The notes: a model not told the origin generated them from the letters alone. Positions 51,890 through 60,698 are shown, counted from the stretch's first letter. The stretch: DNA of 64,000 nucleotides from Allorhizobium paknamense (GCF_030815125.1 NZ_JAUSWH010000001.1:673855-737854), one strand, 5' to 3'. A program made the numbers and translations.

Positions 51890-52303
51890 TTACGTTTCCG
51901 GATTGTTTTGGTCATAGACCGCACGGGCGCGGGCGATGCGGTCGTGGTGGTCGAAGGCCCATTTGCCGAGCGCCTCCACCGGTTCGCGCAGCGAATGGCC
52001 GAGATCGGTCAGTTCATACTCCACCCGGGGCGGAATGGTGGGATAGATGGTGCGGCTCACCAGACCGTCGCGCTCCAGCCCGCGCAGGGTCAGCGTCAGC
52101 ATGCGCTGGGAAATATCGCCGATGCGGCGCTTCAGTTCGTTGAAGCGGCAAGGGCCATCGGCCAGCAGCATAACGGTCAATACGCTCCATTTATCGCCGA
52201 TGCGCGTCAACACGCTGTTGACGGTGTGGCACCGTCCTTTGAATTCCCCGGAAAACCGGTGTTTTTCAAGGTGTTCAGTCACATCGTTGTAACCGGGTTC
52301 CAT
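51890..52303 (-). CDS. HxlR family transcriptional regulator
   Basis: A 137-residue winged-helix regulator of the HxlR/YodB/QorR family, with RIGDKWSVLTVMLLADGPCR, FNELKRRIGDISQRMLTLTL and RTIYPTIPPRVEYELTDLG. Relatives sense electrophiles, quinones or diamide through a conserved cysteine; here cysteines are at CHTVN and GPCRFN. The ATG at 52303 has a good AAGGAGG Shine-Dalgarno. It is divergent from an azoreductase gene, which it probably represses. Confidence 0.9.
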   Translation of the reverse strand: MEPGYNDVTEHLEKHRFSGEFKGRCHTVNSVLTRIGDKWSVLTVMLLADGPCRFNELKRRIGDISQRMLTLTLRGLERDGLVSRTIYPTIPPRVEYELTDLGHSLREPVEALGKWAFDHHDRIARARAVYDQNNPET

Positions 52304-52348
52304 CAATGTGCCTCCTTGCGTGGTTCCACCGGTTCCCATAAGTGTCCC

Positions 52349-52365
52349 GGTATTCCTTTTATACC
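52349..52365. promoter_or_regulatory. candidate HxlR-family operator
   Basis: The sequence GGTAT-TCCTTTT-ATACC has 5-bp arms around a 7-nt centre, just 20 bp before the azoreductase start codon. Its position would let a dimeric regulator block the azoR promoter. Inference only. Confidence 0.45.
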
Positions 52366-52385
52366 ACACAGGAAGGGTAAAGGCC

Positions 52386-52997
52386 ATGAAACTTCTGCAT
52401 CTCGATTCCAGCGTGCTCGGTCCCTATTCCGTCAGCCGCGATCTCAGCGCCGCCGTCGTCACGAAGCTTAGCAGCGCTTCCGGCGTCGAGGTCACCTATC
52501 GTGATCTGGCAGCCAATCCGATCCCGCACCTGTCCGGCCTGACACTGGCAGCCGCCATGGGCAATTACGACGCCAGCAACGACGAAGCCACCAAGGCTGA
52601 CCTCGCTCTGGGCGGTGCCGTTCTCGAAGAATTCCTGGCTTCCGACGTGATCGTTATCGGCGCAGGCCTCTATAACTTCACCGTTCCGAGCCAGCTCAAG
52701 GCGTGGATCGACCGCATCTGCGCGGCCGGCAAGACCTTCAAATACGGCGCCAACGGTCCGGAAGGCCTGTGCGGCGGCAAGCGCGTGATCGTGGCGCTGG
52801 CGCGCGGCGGCGTTTATTCCTCCGGCCCGGCTGCTGCTCTGGAACATGCCGAAACCTATCTGAAGGGTCTCTTCACCTTCCTCGGCATCACCGATCTGGA
52901 ATTCGTGGTCGCCGAAGGCGTCTCCATGGGCGACGAAGCCAAAGCCGCTGCCGTCAATGGCGCCAAGAGCGCGATCGAAGGCCTGAAGGCTGCCTGA
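52386..52997 (+). CDS. azoR: FMN-dependent NADH-azoreductase
   Basis: A 203-residue flavodoxin-like quinone/azo reductase. It has the N-terminal MKLLHLDSSVLGPYSVSRDL phosphate-binding loop, LYNFTVPSQLKAWIDRI and ALARGGVYSSGPAA, the typical AzoR/AcpD flavin-binding segments. The enzyme reduces quinones and azo dyes by NADH and protects against thiol stress. Regulation by the divergent HxlR-family protein is likely. Confidence 0.93.
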   Translation: MKLLHLDSSVLGPYSVSRDLSAAVVTKLSSASGVEVTYRDLAANPIPHLSGLTLAAAMGNYDASNDEATKADLALGGAVLEEFLASDVIVIGAGLYNFTVPSQLKAWIDRICAAGKTFKYGANGPEGLCGGKRVIVALARGGVYSSGPAAALEHAETYLKGLFTFLGITDLEFVVAEGVSMGDEAKAAAVNGAKSAIEGLKAA

Positions 52998-53002
52998 AGA
53001 CT

Positions 53003-53209
53003 ACTGCATAATTCCTTAAATCGGAATCGATTTAAGGATAAAATTATGCAGCAGATGTAAAGCATTACAGCGAACCTTTGTGCGCCATATATGGCGCACG
53101 GCGCTGTAGAGCATTTTCAGGAAAAGTGGGAACCGGTTTTCCGCCCGGAAATGCGTAAAAACAAAGAGTTAGAGCATTTCAGTGTTTCCGTGAAACACTG
53201 AAATGCTCT
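53003..53209 (+). repeat. mosaic of units F, A and E
   Basis: A full unit F (53003-53108), a unit A (53108-53169) and a near-perfect unit E palindrome (53171-53209; agagcatttcagtgtttcc with complement) follow the azoR stop in tandem. They lie between convergent genes. Confidence 0.88.
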
Positions 53210-53233
53210 AAAGGTTCGAAAGAATCTTTAAGA

Positions 53234-53761
53234 TCAGAGACTGGCAGAGTTTTTTGCCAGTCTCGTCCATCGCTCATGATCGCGCCATTCACCGGCGATC
53301 TTCAGATAGAGCGGTGAGTAGCCTTCCTTTTCGAAGCCGCAGCGTTTGGCAAGCGCGATGGAGCGGTGATTTTCAGGCTGAATATTCGCCTCGATCCGAT
53401 GCAGGCGCAGTTCCTCGAAGGCATAGGCGACCGCGCTCTTCAGCGCCTCCGTCATCAATCCCCGGCCCGCAAAGGCGGCTTGGCCGTAATAGCCGAGATA
53501 GGCGCTGCGGAAATTGCCAAGCGCGATCTGGCTAAAGGTAAAGACCCCGACAATCCCGCCCTTTGCTCCCTCTTCCGAGGCATTGCGCGCCAGAAGTGCG
53601 ACAGTGGGCGTGGTGATCAGCTGGTCGTACCAGAGGTGAAATCCATCCATGTCCTGAAAAGGATCGGCATAGGGTCGGTGATGGGCGCGGCTTTCGCGAT
53701 TGGCGATCACCAGATCCGGCCCGTCGCTGCGCCGGATTGGCTGAAGGGTGATGCGGCTCAT
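53234..53761 (-). CDS. GNAT acetyltransferase, RimJ/RimL type
   Basis: A 175-residue acetyltransferase. The acetyl-CoA loop GRGLMTEALKSAVAYAFEE and the downstream HRIEANIQPENHRSIALAKR match ribosomal-protein N-acetyltransferase-type enzymes (RimJ). The ATG at 53761 with AAGAGGACAGGG upstream is used; an ATG 15 bp earlier is less well placed. The target protein or small molecule is unknown. Confidence 0.88.
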   Translation of the reverse strand: MSRITLQPIRRSDGPDLVIANRESRAHHRPYADPFQDMDGFHLWYDQLITTPTVALLARNASEEGAKGGIVGVFTFSQIALGNFRSAYLGYYGQAAFAGRGLMTEALKSAVAYAFEELRLHRIEANIQPENHRSIALAKRCGFEKEGYSPLYLKIAGEWRDHERWTRLAKNSASL

Positions 53762-53807
53762 CCCTGTCCTCTTCATAGGTCCGTCATGTGATAGCGATAT
53801 GCCTCGT

Positions 53808-53911
53808 TAGAGCATAATCCGACCGGAGTGAAACGAGGATCGACAAGATTATGCTTCAAAAATAAAATGTTAGAGCGCCGATCTGATTCAATCAGATCGA
53901 AAAGCGCTCTA
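53808..53911 (+). repeat. mosaic of units H and D
   Basis: Unit H (53808-53869; ttagagcataatccgaccgg with the later gattatgctt arm) is joined to an asymmetric unit D (53870-53911). The same two units occur in opposite orientation at 62665-62769. They lie between the divergent acetyltransferase and metallophosphoesterase genes. Confidence 0.8.
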
Positions 53912-53975
53912 AAACATAATTTCTTTGAATTGAAACGCATATCGGCCCGATCAGTCCCAAGATATCCCGGCAAAC

Positions 53976-54851
53976 ATGACGCACCCCCTTCTCCGCCTCG
54001 GCATTATCGCCGATCCGCAATATGCCGAACTGCCGCCGGATACGCGGTTGAACCGCTATTTCGCCAACAGCCTTGAAAAGCTGGATGAGGCCATCGATCT
54101 GTTCAACAGCCGCGATCTCGATCTGGTGGTGATGCTCGGCGATCTGATCGATCGGGGCGAACAGCATTTTGCCGCTGCCCTGGAGCGGTTTGGCCGCTGC
54201 CGCCACGATTATCTGCTGCTGCCGGGCAATCATGACTTTGCCGTCAGCCTGGAAACCCGCAAACGGGTGCATGCGCTGATGGGCCTGCCAGCGCCCTCTT
54301 ATAGCCGGGTCATCAAAGGCATGCGGCTGATCGTGCTCGATACCTGCGAGATTTCCAGCTTCGCCACCCTGCCCGGCACGGAAAAGGCCGAGGAAGCCCG
54401 CCGCTGGCTGGCCCGCCTGCGGGCAGAAGGTGCCCTGAATGCCCATGACTGGAATGCCGGTGTGAGCGAGACACAGTTGCACTGGCTGAAAGGCGAGTTG
54501 AACGCCGCCGAAGCGGCAGGGGAAAAGGCGCTGGTGCTGGGGCATTATCCGCTGCATCCCTTCAGTGACCATTGCCTATGGAACGGCGATGCCGTGGCGG
54601 CGGCGATTGCCGAAAGCCCGGCGGCGATTGCCTATCTCAATGGCCATGACCATCGTGGCGGCCATGGGCGTTTGGGCGCGGTGGACTTCGTAACCTTCAA
54701 GGGCATGGTGGATGGCGATACCGAGACGGCCTTTGCCATCCTGACTCTGTGGCCTGGTACCTTGGAAGTCGAAGGGTTTGGCAGGCAGGATAGCATGCGT
54801 CTTGACCGCCTTCCGGCTGAAGGGCAGGATATGGCAAACGCGGGCCGATAG
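53976..54851 (+). CDS. metallophosphoesterase (calcineurin-like)
   Basis: A 291-residue dinuclear-metal phosphoesterase. The five family motifs are ADPQYA, GDLIDRG, GNHD, GHYPLHP and NGHDHRGG, all intact. The ADPQYA opening and length are typical of ADP-ribose/CDP-alcohol diphosphatase-type enzymes. No signal peptide is present, so it acts in the cytoplasm. The natural substrate is unproven. Confidence 0.88.
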   Translation: MTHPLLRLGIIADPQYAELPPDTRLNRYFANSLEKLDEAIDLFNSRDLDLVVMLGDLIDRGEQHFAAALERFGRCRHDYLLLPGNHDFAVSLETRKRVHALMGLPAPSYSRVIKGMRLIVLDTCEISSFATLPGTEKAEEARRWLARLRAEGALNAHDWNAGVSETQLHWLKGELNAAEAAGEKALVLGHYPLHPFSDHCLWNGDAVAAAIAESPAAIAYLNGHDHRGGHGRLGAVDFVTFKGMVDGDTETAFAILTLWPGTLEVEGFGRQDSMRLDRLPAEGQDMANAGR

Positions 54852-54879
54852 CTGAGCCATATCAGCATGTTAATTTGTT

Positions 54880-54982
54880 AGAGCATGTCGCGCAAAAGTG
54901 TGCAGCGGTTTTGCGAGAACGACATGCGTTAAAACAAGAATGTAAAGCCCGTTGCATGAGGCTGATAAGCCGCAACGTGCTT
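54880..54982 (+). repeat. palindromic repeat unit B
   Basis: A direct unit B copy follows the metallophosphoesterase gene by 29 bp, in a 300-bp gap before the cytochrome gene that contains no other gene. Confidence 0.85.
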
Positions 54983-55151
54983 GAGCGCTTCACCATAATG
55001 TGACTGCAATTGGCCGCGATGGATGAGGGAGCAGGCGCGGAATTCAGCCAGGGCCTGCTATGGTTTGCGATGTGGGCGGCGGCCTTTGGCTGCTCGATCC
55101 TGAAGAGTGGTGTCAGTCCGGGCGGAACCGCCGGCAAAAAGGGAGAGCGAG

Positions 55152-55604
55152 ATGAGATTCAAGGGAACGATGCTTGCCGTGGCGGGCCTCTGTCTTGGCA
55201 TCGGCATGGCCAGCATGGCCGGTGCCGCTGACGAGCCGCAGGTGGTGCGTGCGGGACTGATGAAGAAGGCGGGCGGGGCGCTCGGCCAGTTGGCCGCCAT
55301 CGCCAAGGGTGAAAAGCCCTATGACGCCGCCGTGGTGAAAACCTCGCTGACCACCTTGCAGGACGTGGCCAAGGCTTTCCCCGAGCAATTCCCGAAGGGT
55401 TCCGAAACCGGCTTCAACACCGAGGCAAGCCCGAAGATCTGGGAAAACATGGATGACTTCAAGGCCCACGCCAAGAAGCTGGAAACCGCAGCCGCAACGC
55501 AGCTCGCCAGCATGCCTGCCGATCAGGCCGGTGTGGGCGCGGCGCTGAAATCCATTGGCGGCACCTGCGGCGAGTGCCACCAGCTTTATCGCCTGAAGCG
55601 GTGA
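55152..55604 (+). CDS. class II c-type cytochrome (c'/c556-like)
   Basis: A 150-residue periplasmic protein with a signal peptide (about 1-24, ending MAGA-ADE) and a four-helix bundle pattern. The single haem-binding motif CGECH lies near the C-terminus (TCGECHQLYRLKR), which places it in the class II cytochromes (c' or c556). It may carry electrons in anaerobic or nitric-oxide-related metabolism; the partner is unknown. The next cytochrome gene starts 190 bp downstream, beyond a repeat. Confidence 0.88.
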   Translation: MRFKGTMLAVAGLCLGIGMASMAGAADEPQVVRAGLMKKAGGALGQLAAIAKGEKPYDAAVVKTSLTTLQDVAKAFPEQFPKGSETGFNTEASPKIWENMDDFKAHAKKLETAAATQLASMPADQAGVGAALKSIGGTCGECHQLYRLKR

Positions 55605-55620
55605 TGCCATTGCGGCAGGG

Positions 55621-55765
55621 GCGCTGTAGCGCTTTAAATCTGCTGCATAATTTTATCCTTAAATCGATGCCGATTTAAGGAATTATGCAGTAGCGCCCCT
55701 GCCTTTTCTTTTTTACGCATTTCCGGGCAGAAAACCGGTTCCTACTTTTCTTAGGACAATGCTCT
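55621..55765. repeat. partial inverted unit F followed by inverted unit A
   Basis: A partial, inverted unit F (55621-55696) is followed by an inverted unit A (55704-55765). They lie between the two cytochrome genes and may act at the end of the first transcript. Confidence 0.8.
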
Positions 55766-55796
55766 GGACACCCCGGCAGCAGGCGAGGAGCAGATC

Positions 55797-56705
55797 ATGG
55801 CAAGCAAGGCGGCGCTGGGAATTGTGGCCATTCTCGTTGCAGGGGTGGCAGTGGCAGGTGCGGCCTTTGCGCTTGCGCCGAAACGGCAGGCTCCGGACGT
55901 GTGGGCCAATACCGGCCCGGCCAATCTCGAAAATGGCCGCCATATCTTTTTTGCCGGAGGCTGCTCCAGCTGCCATGCCGCCCCGGGCGCGACCGGGGAT
56001 GCGCGGCTGCTGCTGTCCGGCGGCGTGGTGCTGAAAACCCAGTTCGGCACCTTCCACGCCCCCAACATCTCCCCCAGCAGCCAGGGCATTGGCGAATGGA
56101 CGCTGGCCGAGTTTGGGGATGCGCTGACGCGCGGCATTGGCCGCGAGGGCGAAAATCTCTATCCCGCTTTTCCCTATACATCCTATTCCCGGATGAAGCC
56201 GCAGGATGTGGCGGATCTTTTCGCCTTCATCAAGAGCCTGCCAGAAAGCTCGATGGATTCCGAACCGCACGACCTTTCCTTCCCTTTCAACCAGCGGCTT
56301 TTGCTGACCGGGTGGAAATTGCTGTTCTTCAGCGATAAGCCGCGCGTGGATCTGGCCACGGCAGACGCAGAGATAAAGCGCGGACAATATCTGGTGGAAG
56401 GCCCCGGCCATTGCGGTGAATGCCATACGCCGCGCACTATGCTGGGCGGGCTGAAGGTGGCCGACTGGCTGGCGGGCGGTCCTGCCCCGGAAGGCGATGG
56501 CCGTATCCCCGACATCACCCCCGGTTCGCCACAGATCGGCAAATGGTCGAAGGAGGAGATCGCCTCCTATCTGGAAACCGGTTTCACGCCGGATTTCGAC
56601 AGTGTCGGCGGCTCCATGGTGGAGGTGCAGAAAAACATGGCGGAACTGCCCGCCGCCGACCGCGCCGCCATTGCCGCCTATCTCAAGGCAGTTCCGGCGA
56701 AGTAA
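55797..56705 (+). CDS. dihaem c-type cytochrome
   Basis: A 302-residue membrane-attached or periplasmic cytochrome. A hydrophobic N-terminal segment (residues 6-27) may remain as anchor. Two haem motifs, CSSCH near residue 59 and CGECH near 204, each with a downstream Met ligand candidate, define a dihaem class I cytochrome like the cytochrome subunits of alcohol or gluconate dehydrogenases. No dehydrogenase is next to it. It probably feeds electrons to a terminal oxidase. Confidence 0.88.
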   Translation: MASKAALGIVAILVAGVAVAGAAFALAPKRQAPDVWANTGPANLENGRHIFFAGGCSSCHAAPGATGDARLLLSGGVVLKTQFGTFHAPNISPSSQGIGEWTLAEFGDALTRGIGREGENLYPAFPYTSYSRMKPQDVADLFAFIKSLPESSMDSEPHDLSFPFNQRLLLTGWKLLFFSDKPRVDLATADAEIKRGQYLVEGPGHCGECHTPRTMLGGLKVADWLAGGPAPEGDGRIPDITPGSPQIGKWSKEEIASYLETGFTPDFDSVGGSMVEVQKNMAELPAADRAAIAAYLKAVPAK

Positions 56706-56715
56706 GTGGCCGCGA

Positions 56716-56943
56716 TCACTGCCGGACCGGCGGGTTGCGCGACCACTCGGTCAGCGTCGTCTTGATCAAGAGCAGCGCGGCATGGCGCGCCTGCTCGCGC
56801 TCGGCAGGATCGACAATGCCAGCCAGCCGCAGCTCAAAGGTGCGGATCGTTTCCCGCAACCAGCGATGCAGCGCCGGATCAGGGTGATTTTCCAGAAGCG
56901 TGCGGATGGTGCTTTCCATCCGCCGCTGTTCGGCAACGGTCAT
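56716..56943 (-). CDS. small helical hypothetical protein
   Basis: A 75-residue soluble protein, MTVAEQRRMESTIRTLLENH, continuing with alternating charged and leucine residues up to TLTEWSRNPPVRQ. It is wholly alpha-helical by composition. I do not recognise a family. It converges with the dihaem cytochrome gene with only 10 bp between the stops, and a partial unit F lies just upstream of its start. Confidence 0.55.
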   Translation of the reverse strand: MTVAEQRRMESTIRTLLENHPDPALHRWLRETIRTFELRLAGIVDPAEREQARHAALLLIKTTLTEWSRNPPVRQ

Positions 56944-56957
56944 TCGGGGTCACTTTC

Positions 56958-57028
56958 AAGGAATTATGCAGCAGATATAAAGCGCTACAGCGAACTTTGT
57001 GCGCCATATATGGCGCACGGCGCTGTAG
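56958..57028 (+). repeat. partial unit F
   Basis: The second half of unit F, with the hairpin gtgcgccatatatggcgcac, lacking the first palindrome. It lies upstream of the small helical protein gene. Confidence 0.75.
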
Positions 57029-57134
57029 CAGCATAGGCATAGAGCGCCCTAAGGTAAGGAGAATGGCTTGCGCCAGCCATTCCCCCGCCAAACCCTTGGG
57101 ATAACAGCGTCTTTCCAGGCGAGGCCTTACGATC

Positions 57135-57623
57135 TCACGCCAGCGCCTGCAGGAAGCGCATGCCGGTGACCGGGCGAGGCTTGAACTCCATCTGCTCGTA
57201 GAATCGATGGGCGGCGAAATTGCCCGTGGTGGCGCTGACGGAGAGGTAATCGCAGCCCGCCTGCCGGGCGACATCCCGCGCACGGCTGATGAGATGCTGG
57301 CCGATGCCATTGCCGCGATGGCCATCCCGCACGAAGAGATGGTGCAAATCCATGCCACGGCGGGCTTCCGCCGCCCTGTAGAGCGGCACCAGGATGGCGT
57401 AGCCGAGCAATTGCTCATCGCCTTCCGCCACCAGCACCGTGATCCACGGGATGGGGCCGAACAGGTCGCGGCGCAGCTTGTCCGGTGTCATTTCAGAGGC
57501 ATCGCCCTGATGAGCGGCCAGAAGGCCGATCATTTCATTGATCTCCGCCAGATCGTCCTTGCGGGCGTGGCGAATGGAAACCACCGGAGGCCGGGGCAGC
57601 GTGATGTCGGTATCTTCAGTCAT
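57135..57623 (-). CDS. GNAT N-acetyltransferase
   Basis: A 162-residue acetyltransferase with the acetyl-CoA-binding loop RDGHRGNGIGQHLISRARDV and preceding LYRAAEARRGMDLHHLFV. The N-terminal half starts VSIRHARKDDLAEINEMI, the usual GNAT beginning. The ATG at 57623 is used. Specificity cannot be assigned; diamine or amino acid acetylation is possible. Confidence 0.85.
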   Translation of the reverse strand: MTEDTDITLPRPPVVSIRHARKDDLAEINEMIGLLAAHQGDASEMTPDKLRRDLFGPIPWITVLVAEGDEQLLGYAILVPLYRAAEARRGMDLHHLFVRDGHRGNGIGQHLISRARDVARQAGCDYLSVSATTGNFAAHRFYEQMEFKPRPVTGMRFLQALA

Positions 57624-57922
57624 TGTCGAGGTCCCTTGGCTTGCTTGTTTTAAGGGCCGCCGTCAGGAGAACTCGTGCTTTGGAAGAACAAGACCGCCTG
57701 AAGGCGGCCTGTTGACATGATGATCTGTCTGGCCGCCCGCTACAGGTAGGCCCAAAAATACGTGCAGGAGATGAGGGTGCGCGTCGTGATCATGCGGGGA
57801 GGATTGCGCGATCACGCCGAATTGTCAAGCCTCTCTGCATTCTTCCAAGCATGAGCCTCACCCGGTTTGCGCGTCTTTTGAGAGACGGCAGGCAGAACCG
57901 GAGATGTGCACGGCCACGGTTT

Positions 57923-58038
57923 TACTGCATAATTCCTTAAAGCGGAATCAAAGCGGAATCGATTTAAGGCTAAAATTATGCAGCAATTTAAAGCGTTACA
58001 GCGTCCTTTGTGCGTTTGATAAAACGCACGGCGCTGTA
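57923..58038 (+). repeat. palindromic repeat unit F with internal duplication
   Basis: A full unit F carrying the variant hairpin gtgcgtttgataaaacgcac. The first palindrome has a tandem duplication, aagcggaatc twice, not seen in other copies. Confidence 0.85.
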
Positions 58039-58217
58039 ACCGGAAGACGTGAGTGATCCTGAGAAAAAACGGGTTGGCGCCCGGAATGCAACCTCCTTTT
58101 GATTGAATTTCAGTTTCACAACTTATCAAATGTAAATAACTTATGATAGCATTATTTTCGAACATTAACTTAAAGATGTAGTGACCGGATGCACGACAGC
58201 AAGGAGAAAGAGGCTGT

Positions 58218-58285
58218 TAGAGCCTTATCCCGAGAAAAGTGTCGTCGCGGTTTTCCGTCCGCAAATGCGTAAAACAAAAGCTCAG
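58218..58285 (+). repeat. divergent unit A
   Basis: A unit A variant, agagccttatcccgagaaaa and then gtgtcgtcgcggttttccgt, with the usual aaatgcgtaaaacaaaag end. It ends about 30 bp before the methyltransferase stop codon. Confidence 0.7.
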
Positions 58286-58316
58286 AGCACCTCCTGACAA
58301 TAGCGCGGCGCGCAGT

Positions 58317-59120
58317 TCAGCGTTCGGCGGAGATGGCGTAGCGGTGCTGGGTGGCGCGCTCCAGCCCTTTCAGCAGGCTGAAATTGCGCCGCTGCGTGCG
58401 GTGGATGGCGCGCATGTCGGTATCGATGCTGATGTTGCGGAAACCGGCCTCCGCCAGCAATGCTGCCACGGCCTCGGCGCGTGCACCGCCGGAGAAATAG
58501 ACGCGGGAGAGAATGCGCTCATGGGTTTCGCTCATCACCGCGCCGGGGCCGTTTTGCGGGCGCGGATCGGTAAAGCCCAGCCTCTCCAGCCATCGGCCAA
58601 GCTTTTTGGCCAGCCGCGCCACCGGTCCCGGATTGACGAAATCACCATCGACGATCAACACCTTGCCGCCCGGTTTCAGCACCCGCCGCCATTCGCGAAA
58701 GGCGGCCAGCGGGTCCACCAGCGTCCAGACCAGATGCCGGTTGGTGATGACGTCATAGGTTTCGTCCGGCTCCAGCGTGTTTTCAGCATCGCCCAGGAAA
58801 AAGCGGATGGACCGGCCCCGGGATTGCGCTTTGGCGCGGGCGCGCTCCAGCATCGGCTCCGCCCAGTCCATGCCGGTGACGGCAAAACCCAGATCATCGA
58901 GAAGATGGGAGACCACCGCCGTGCCGCAAGCAAGATCCAGTGCCCGACGCCCCTCGCCCGGGCCCAGATGGCGGCGCAGCAGGCTCTGCCAGGCGGCGCG
59001 CTCGGATTCGGAGAAGATTTCATGCCCCGGTTGCGTGTCGAAACTTTCTGCCCGCAAGGACCAGTAGGCCTTAATCTCTTCCCGCAGGCCGTAATTGTCG
59101 AAAGCTTGCGCGCCGGACAT
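58317..59120 (-). CDS. class I SAM-dependent methyltransferase
   Basis: A 267-residue Rossmann-fold methyltransferase. SAM-binding motif I is ALDLACGTAVVSHLL, followed by GMDWAEPMLERARAKA, DVITNRHLVWTLVDP and LKPGGKVLIVDG. The family includes UbiE-like small-molecule methyltransferases. The target is unknown. It is divergent from an iron-siderophore ABC operon, across a candidate RirA box, so a role in siderophore or haem chemistry is possible but unproven. Confidence 0.87.
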   Translation of the reverse strand: MSGAQAFDNYGLREEIKAYWSLRAESFDTQPGHEIFSESERAAWQSLLRRHLGPGEGRRALDLACGTAVVSHLLDDLGFAVTGMDWAEPMLERARAKAQSRGRSIRFFLGDAENTLEPDETYDVITNRHLVWTLVDPLAAFREWRRVLKPGGKVLIVDGDFVNPGPVARLAKKLGRWLERLGFTDPRPQNGPGAVMSETHERILSRVYFSGGARAEAVAALLAEAGFRNISIDTDMRAIHRTQRRNFSLLKGLERATQHRYAISAER

Positions 59121-59175
59121 GGTTTTTCCTTATAACATCCTGTTTTAACTTGGAATCCTTCTAAAATATATTTGT

Positions 59176-59190
59176 TGACTCGTACAGTCA
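59176..59190. promoter_or_regulatory. candidate RirA iron-responsive (IRO) box
   Basis: The sequence TGA-CTCGTACAG-TCA matches the TGA-N9-TCA inverted repeat bound by the rhizobial iron repressor RirA. It lies between the divergent methyltransferase and siderophore-binding protein genes, 46 bp before the binding protein start and 55 bp before the methyltransferase start. It could repress both when iron is plentiful. Confidence 0.65.
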
Positions 59191-59236
59191 TAAAATTCTA
59201 GAGCAGCAAAAAACATGACTGAAGGAGACCAGTTTC

Positions 59237-60373
59237 ATGACCATCCGCGCAATGGCCGCCGCTGCTGCCCTGTCGCTTCTGGCGCTGCCGCATCTGGCAA
59301 TGGCGGGAGAGAAGGTGAAGGTCAAGGACATCACCGGCCGCGAGGTGGAGGTGAATGTGCCGGTAGAGCGGGTGATCCTGGGCGAAGGCCGCCAGATTTA
59401 TTTCACCGGTGCGCTGGATCAGGACGCGCCCTTCAAGCGGATCGTCGGCTGGCGGGATGATTTCCAGAAGGCCGATCTCGACGGCTACAACATCTACCTG
59501 AAGAAATTTCCTGAAATGGCGAAGATCCCGACCTTCGGTGGCATGAAGGACGGCACGTTCGATATAGAGCAGGCGGTGACGCTGAAGCCGGATGTCATCG
59601 TCATGAATATCGATGCGAAATCCGCCACCGAAGAAAGCGGCTATATCGAAAAGCTCGCCAAGGTGGGCATTCCGGTCGTCTATGTCGATTTCCGGGAAAA
59701 GGCGATGGAAAACACCGATCCCTCGATGCGCCTGATCGGCAAGCTGTTCGGCAAGGAAGAGAAGGCCGAGGAATTCGTCAAGTTCCATGACGAGCAGATC
59801 AGGCTGGTGACCGACCGGCTGGCCTCGGCCAAGGATCTGAAGAAGCCGGTCGTCTTCATCGAGCGGGCCGGTGGCTATAGCGAGGACTGCTGCATGTCCT
59901 TCGGCAACGAGAATTTCGGCCGCATGGTCGAGATCGCCGGTGGCATCAACATGGCGAAAGACATCATTCCCGGCACCTTCGGCACGGTGAACCCGGAGCA
60001 GATCATTGCCTCCAACCCGGATCAGGTGATCGTCACCGGCGCCAACTGGGAGCTTTACGTTCCGGGCGGTGCCTGGGTCGGCGTCGGCCCCGGCGCGGAC
60101 AAGGCGCTGGCCACGAAGAAGCTGGCCAAGCTGATGGAGCGCCCCGGCTTTACCGATATCAAGGCGGTGAAGGACGGCAATGTCCACGCCATCTGGCACC
60201 AGTTCTACAACAATCCCTATCAGTTCGTCGCCATTCAGCAGATGGCCAAGTGGCTGCATCCGCAACTCTTCGCCGATCTCGATCCGGAAAAAACCTTCCA
60301 GGAGTTGCATCAGCGCTTCTTGCCGGTAGACTATCACAGCGGCTATTTCGTCTCGCTGAAATCCGGCACCTGA
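59237..60373 (+). CDS. iron-siderophore ABC transporter substrate-binding protein
   Basis: A 378-residue periplasmic binding protein of the Fe/B12/siderophore class. A signal peptide (about 1-23, ending AMAG-EKV) precedes VKDITGREVEVNVPVERVIL, the usual opening of siderophore-binding proteins. Conserved loops LKPDVIVMNIDA, ENFGRMVEIAGGINMAKDII and NPDQVIVTG follow, with an unusual EDCCM cysteine pair near residue 217. The specific siderophore is unknown. A repeat array separates it from the permease gene downstream. Confidence 0.88.
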   Translation: MTIRAMAAAAALSLLALPHLAMAGEKVKVKDITGREVEVNVPVERVILGEGRQIYFTGALDQDAPFKRIVGWRDDFQKADLDGYNIYLKKFPEMAKIPTFGGMKDGTFDIEQAVTLKPDVIVMNIDAKSATEESGYIEKLAKVGIPVVYVDFREKAMENTDPSMRLIGKLFGKEEKAEEFVKFHDEQIRLVTDRLASAKDLKKPVVFIERAGGYSEDCCMSFGNENFGRMVEIAGGINMAKDIIPGTFGTVNPEQIIASNPDQVIVTGANWELYVPGGAWVGVGPGADKALATKKLAKLMERPGFTDIKAVKDGNVHAIWHQFYNNPYQFVAIQQMAKWLHPQLFADLDPEKTFQELHQRFLPVDYHSGYFVSLKSGT

Positions 60374-60393
60374 GGCCAGAACCTGCGGCTTCC

Positions 60394-60540
60394 CTAGGAT
60401 GTGTGGGTATTCAGCTTTGGGCGGGCTGCAAACGGTAATTTCCTGCGCTTCCGGTGCTCATGTACTCAAGTACACTCCGCTCCGGTTCTCGAAAATCACC
60501 GTTTTCGCCTCACCCAAAACTGAATCCCCACACACCCTAG
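60394..60540 (+). mobile_element. 147-bp terminal-inverted-repeat element (copy 2)
   Basis: Same length and almost identical to the element at 29424-29570, with ends ctaggatgtgtgggtattca and tgaatccccacacaccctag. It lies between the binding protein and permease genes and abuts a unit A at its CTAG end. Confidence 0.75.
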
Positions 60541-60640
60541 AGCATTTCGAGGAAAGTGCAGTTACGGTTTTCCGTCCGGAAATGCGTAAAAACAAAGATT
60601 TAGAGCGTTTCAATGTTTCCGTGAAACAAGGAAACGCTCT
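60539..60640 (+). repeat. units A and E in tandem
   Basis: A unit A (60539-60600) is joined to a unit E (60602-60640; agagcgtttcaatgtttccg with an imperfect complement). They lie within the iron ABC operon. A further hairpin, aaccggccc/gggccggtt at 60649-60671, lies just before the permease start. Confidence 0.85.
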
Positions 60641-60698
60641 ATCACCACAACCGGCCCCGCAAGGGCCGGTTGTCCCTGTTTTCAAGAAAGGTGTTTTG

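Larger units (their letters stand above)
57624..58316. other. 693-bp repeat-rich intergenic region
   Basis: No gene is visible between the acetyltransferase and methyltransferase genes. The region contains a small hairpin (ccgcctgaaggcgg, about 57694-57707), the unit F at 57923, an AT-rich stretch (58090-58180) and an inverted unit A at 58218. The AT-rich stretch could hold a promoter, but I cannot assign it. Confidence 0.45.

Noticed and set aside
60399..60698. 100-codon N-terminal extension of the FecCD permease
   Set aside because: The extension is a translation of the 147-bp element and units A and E; family members start at about MAISLE, and a ribosome binding site precedes the ATG at 60699. 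Unlike the deacetylase case no signal peptide or family residue lies before the repeats.
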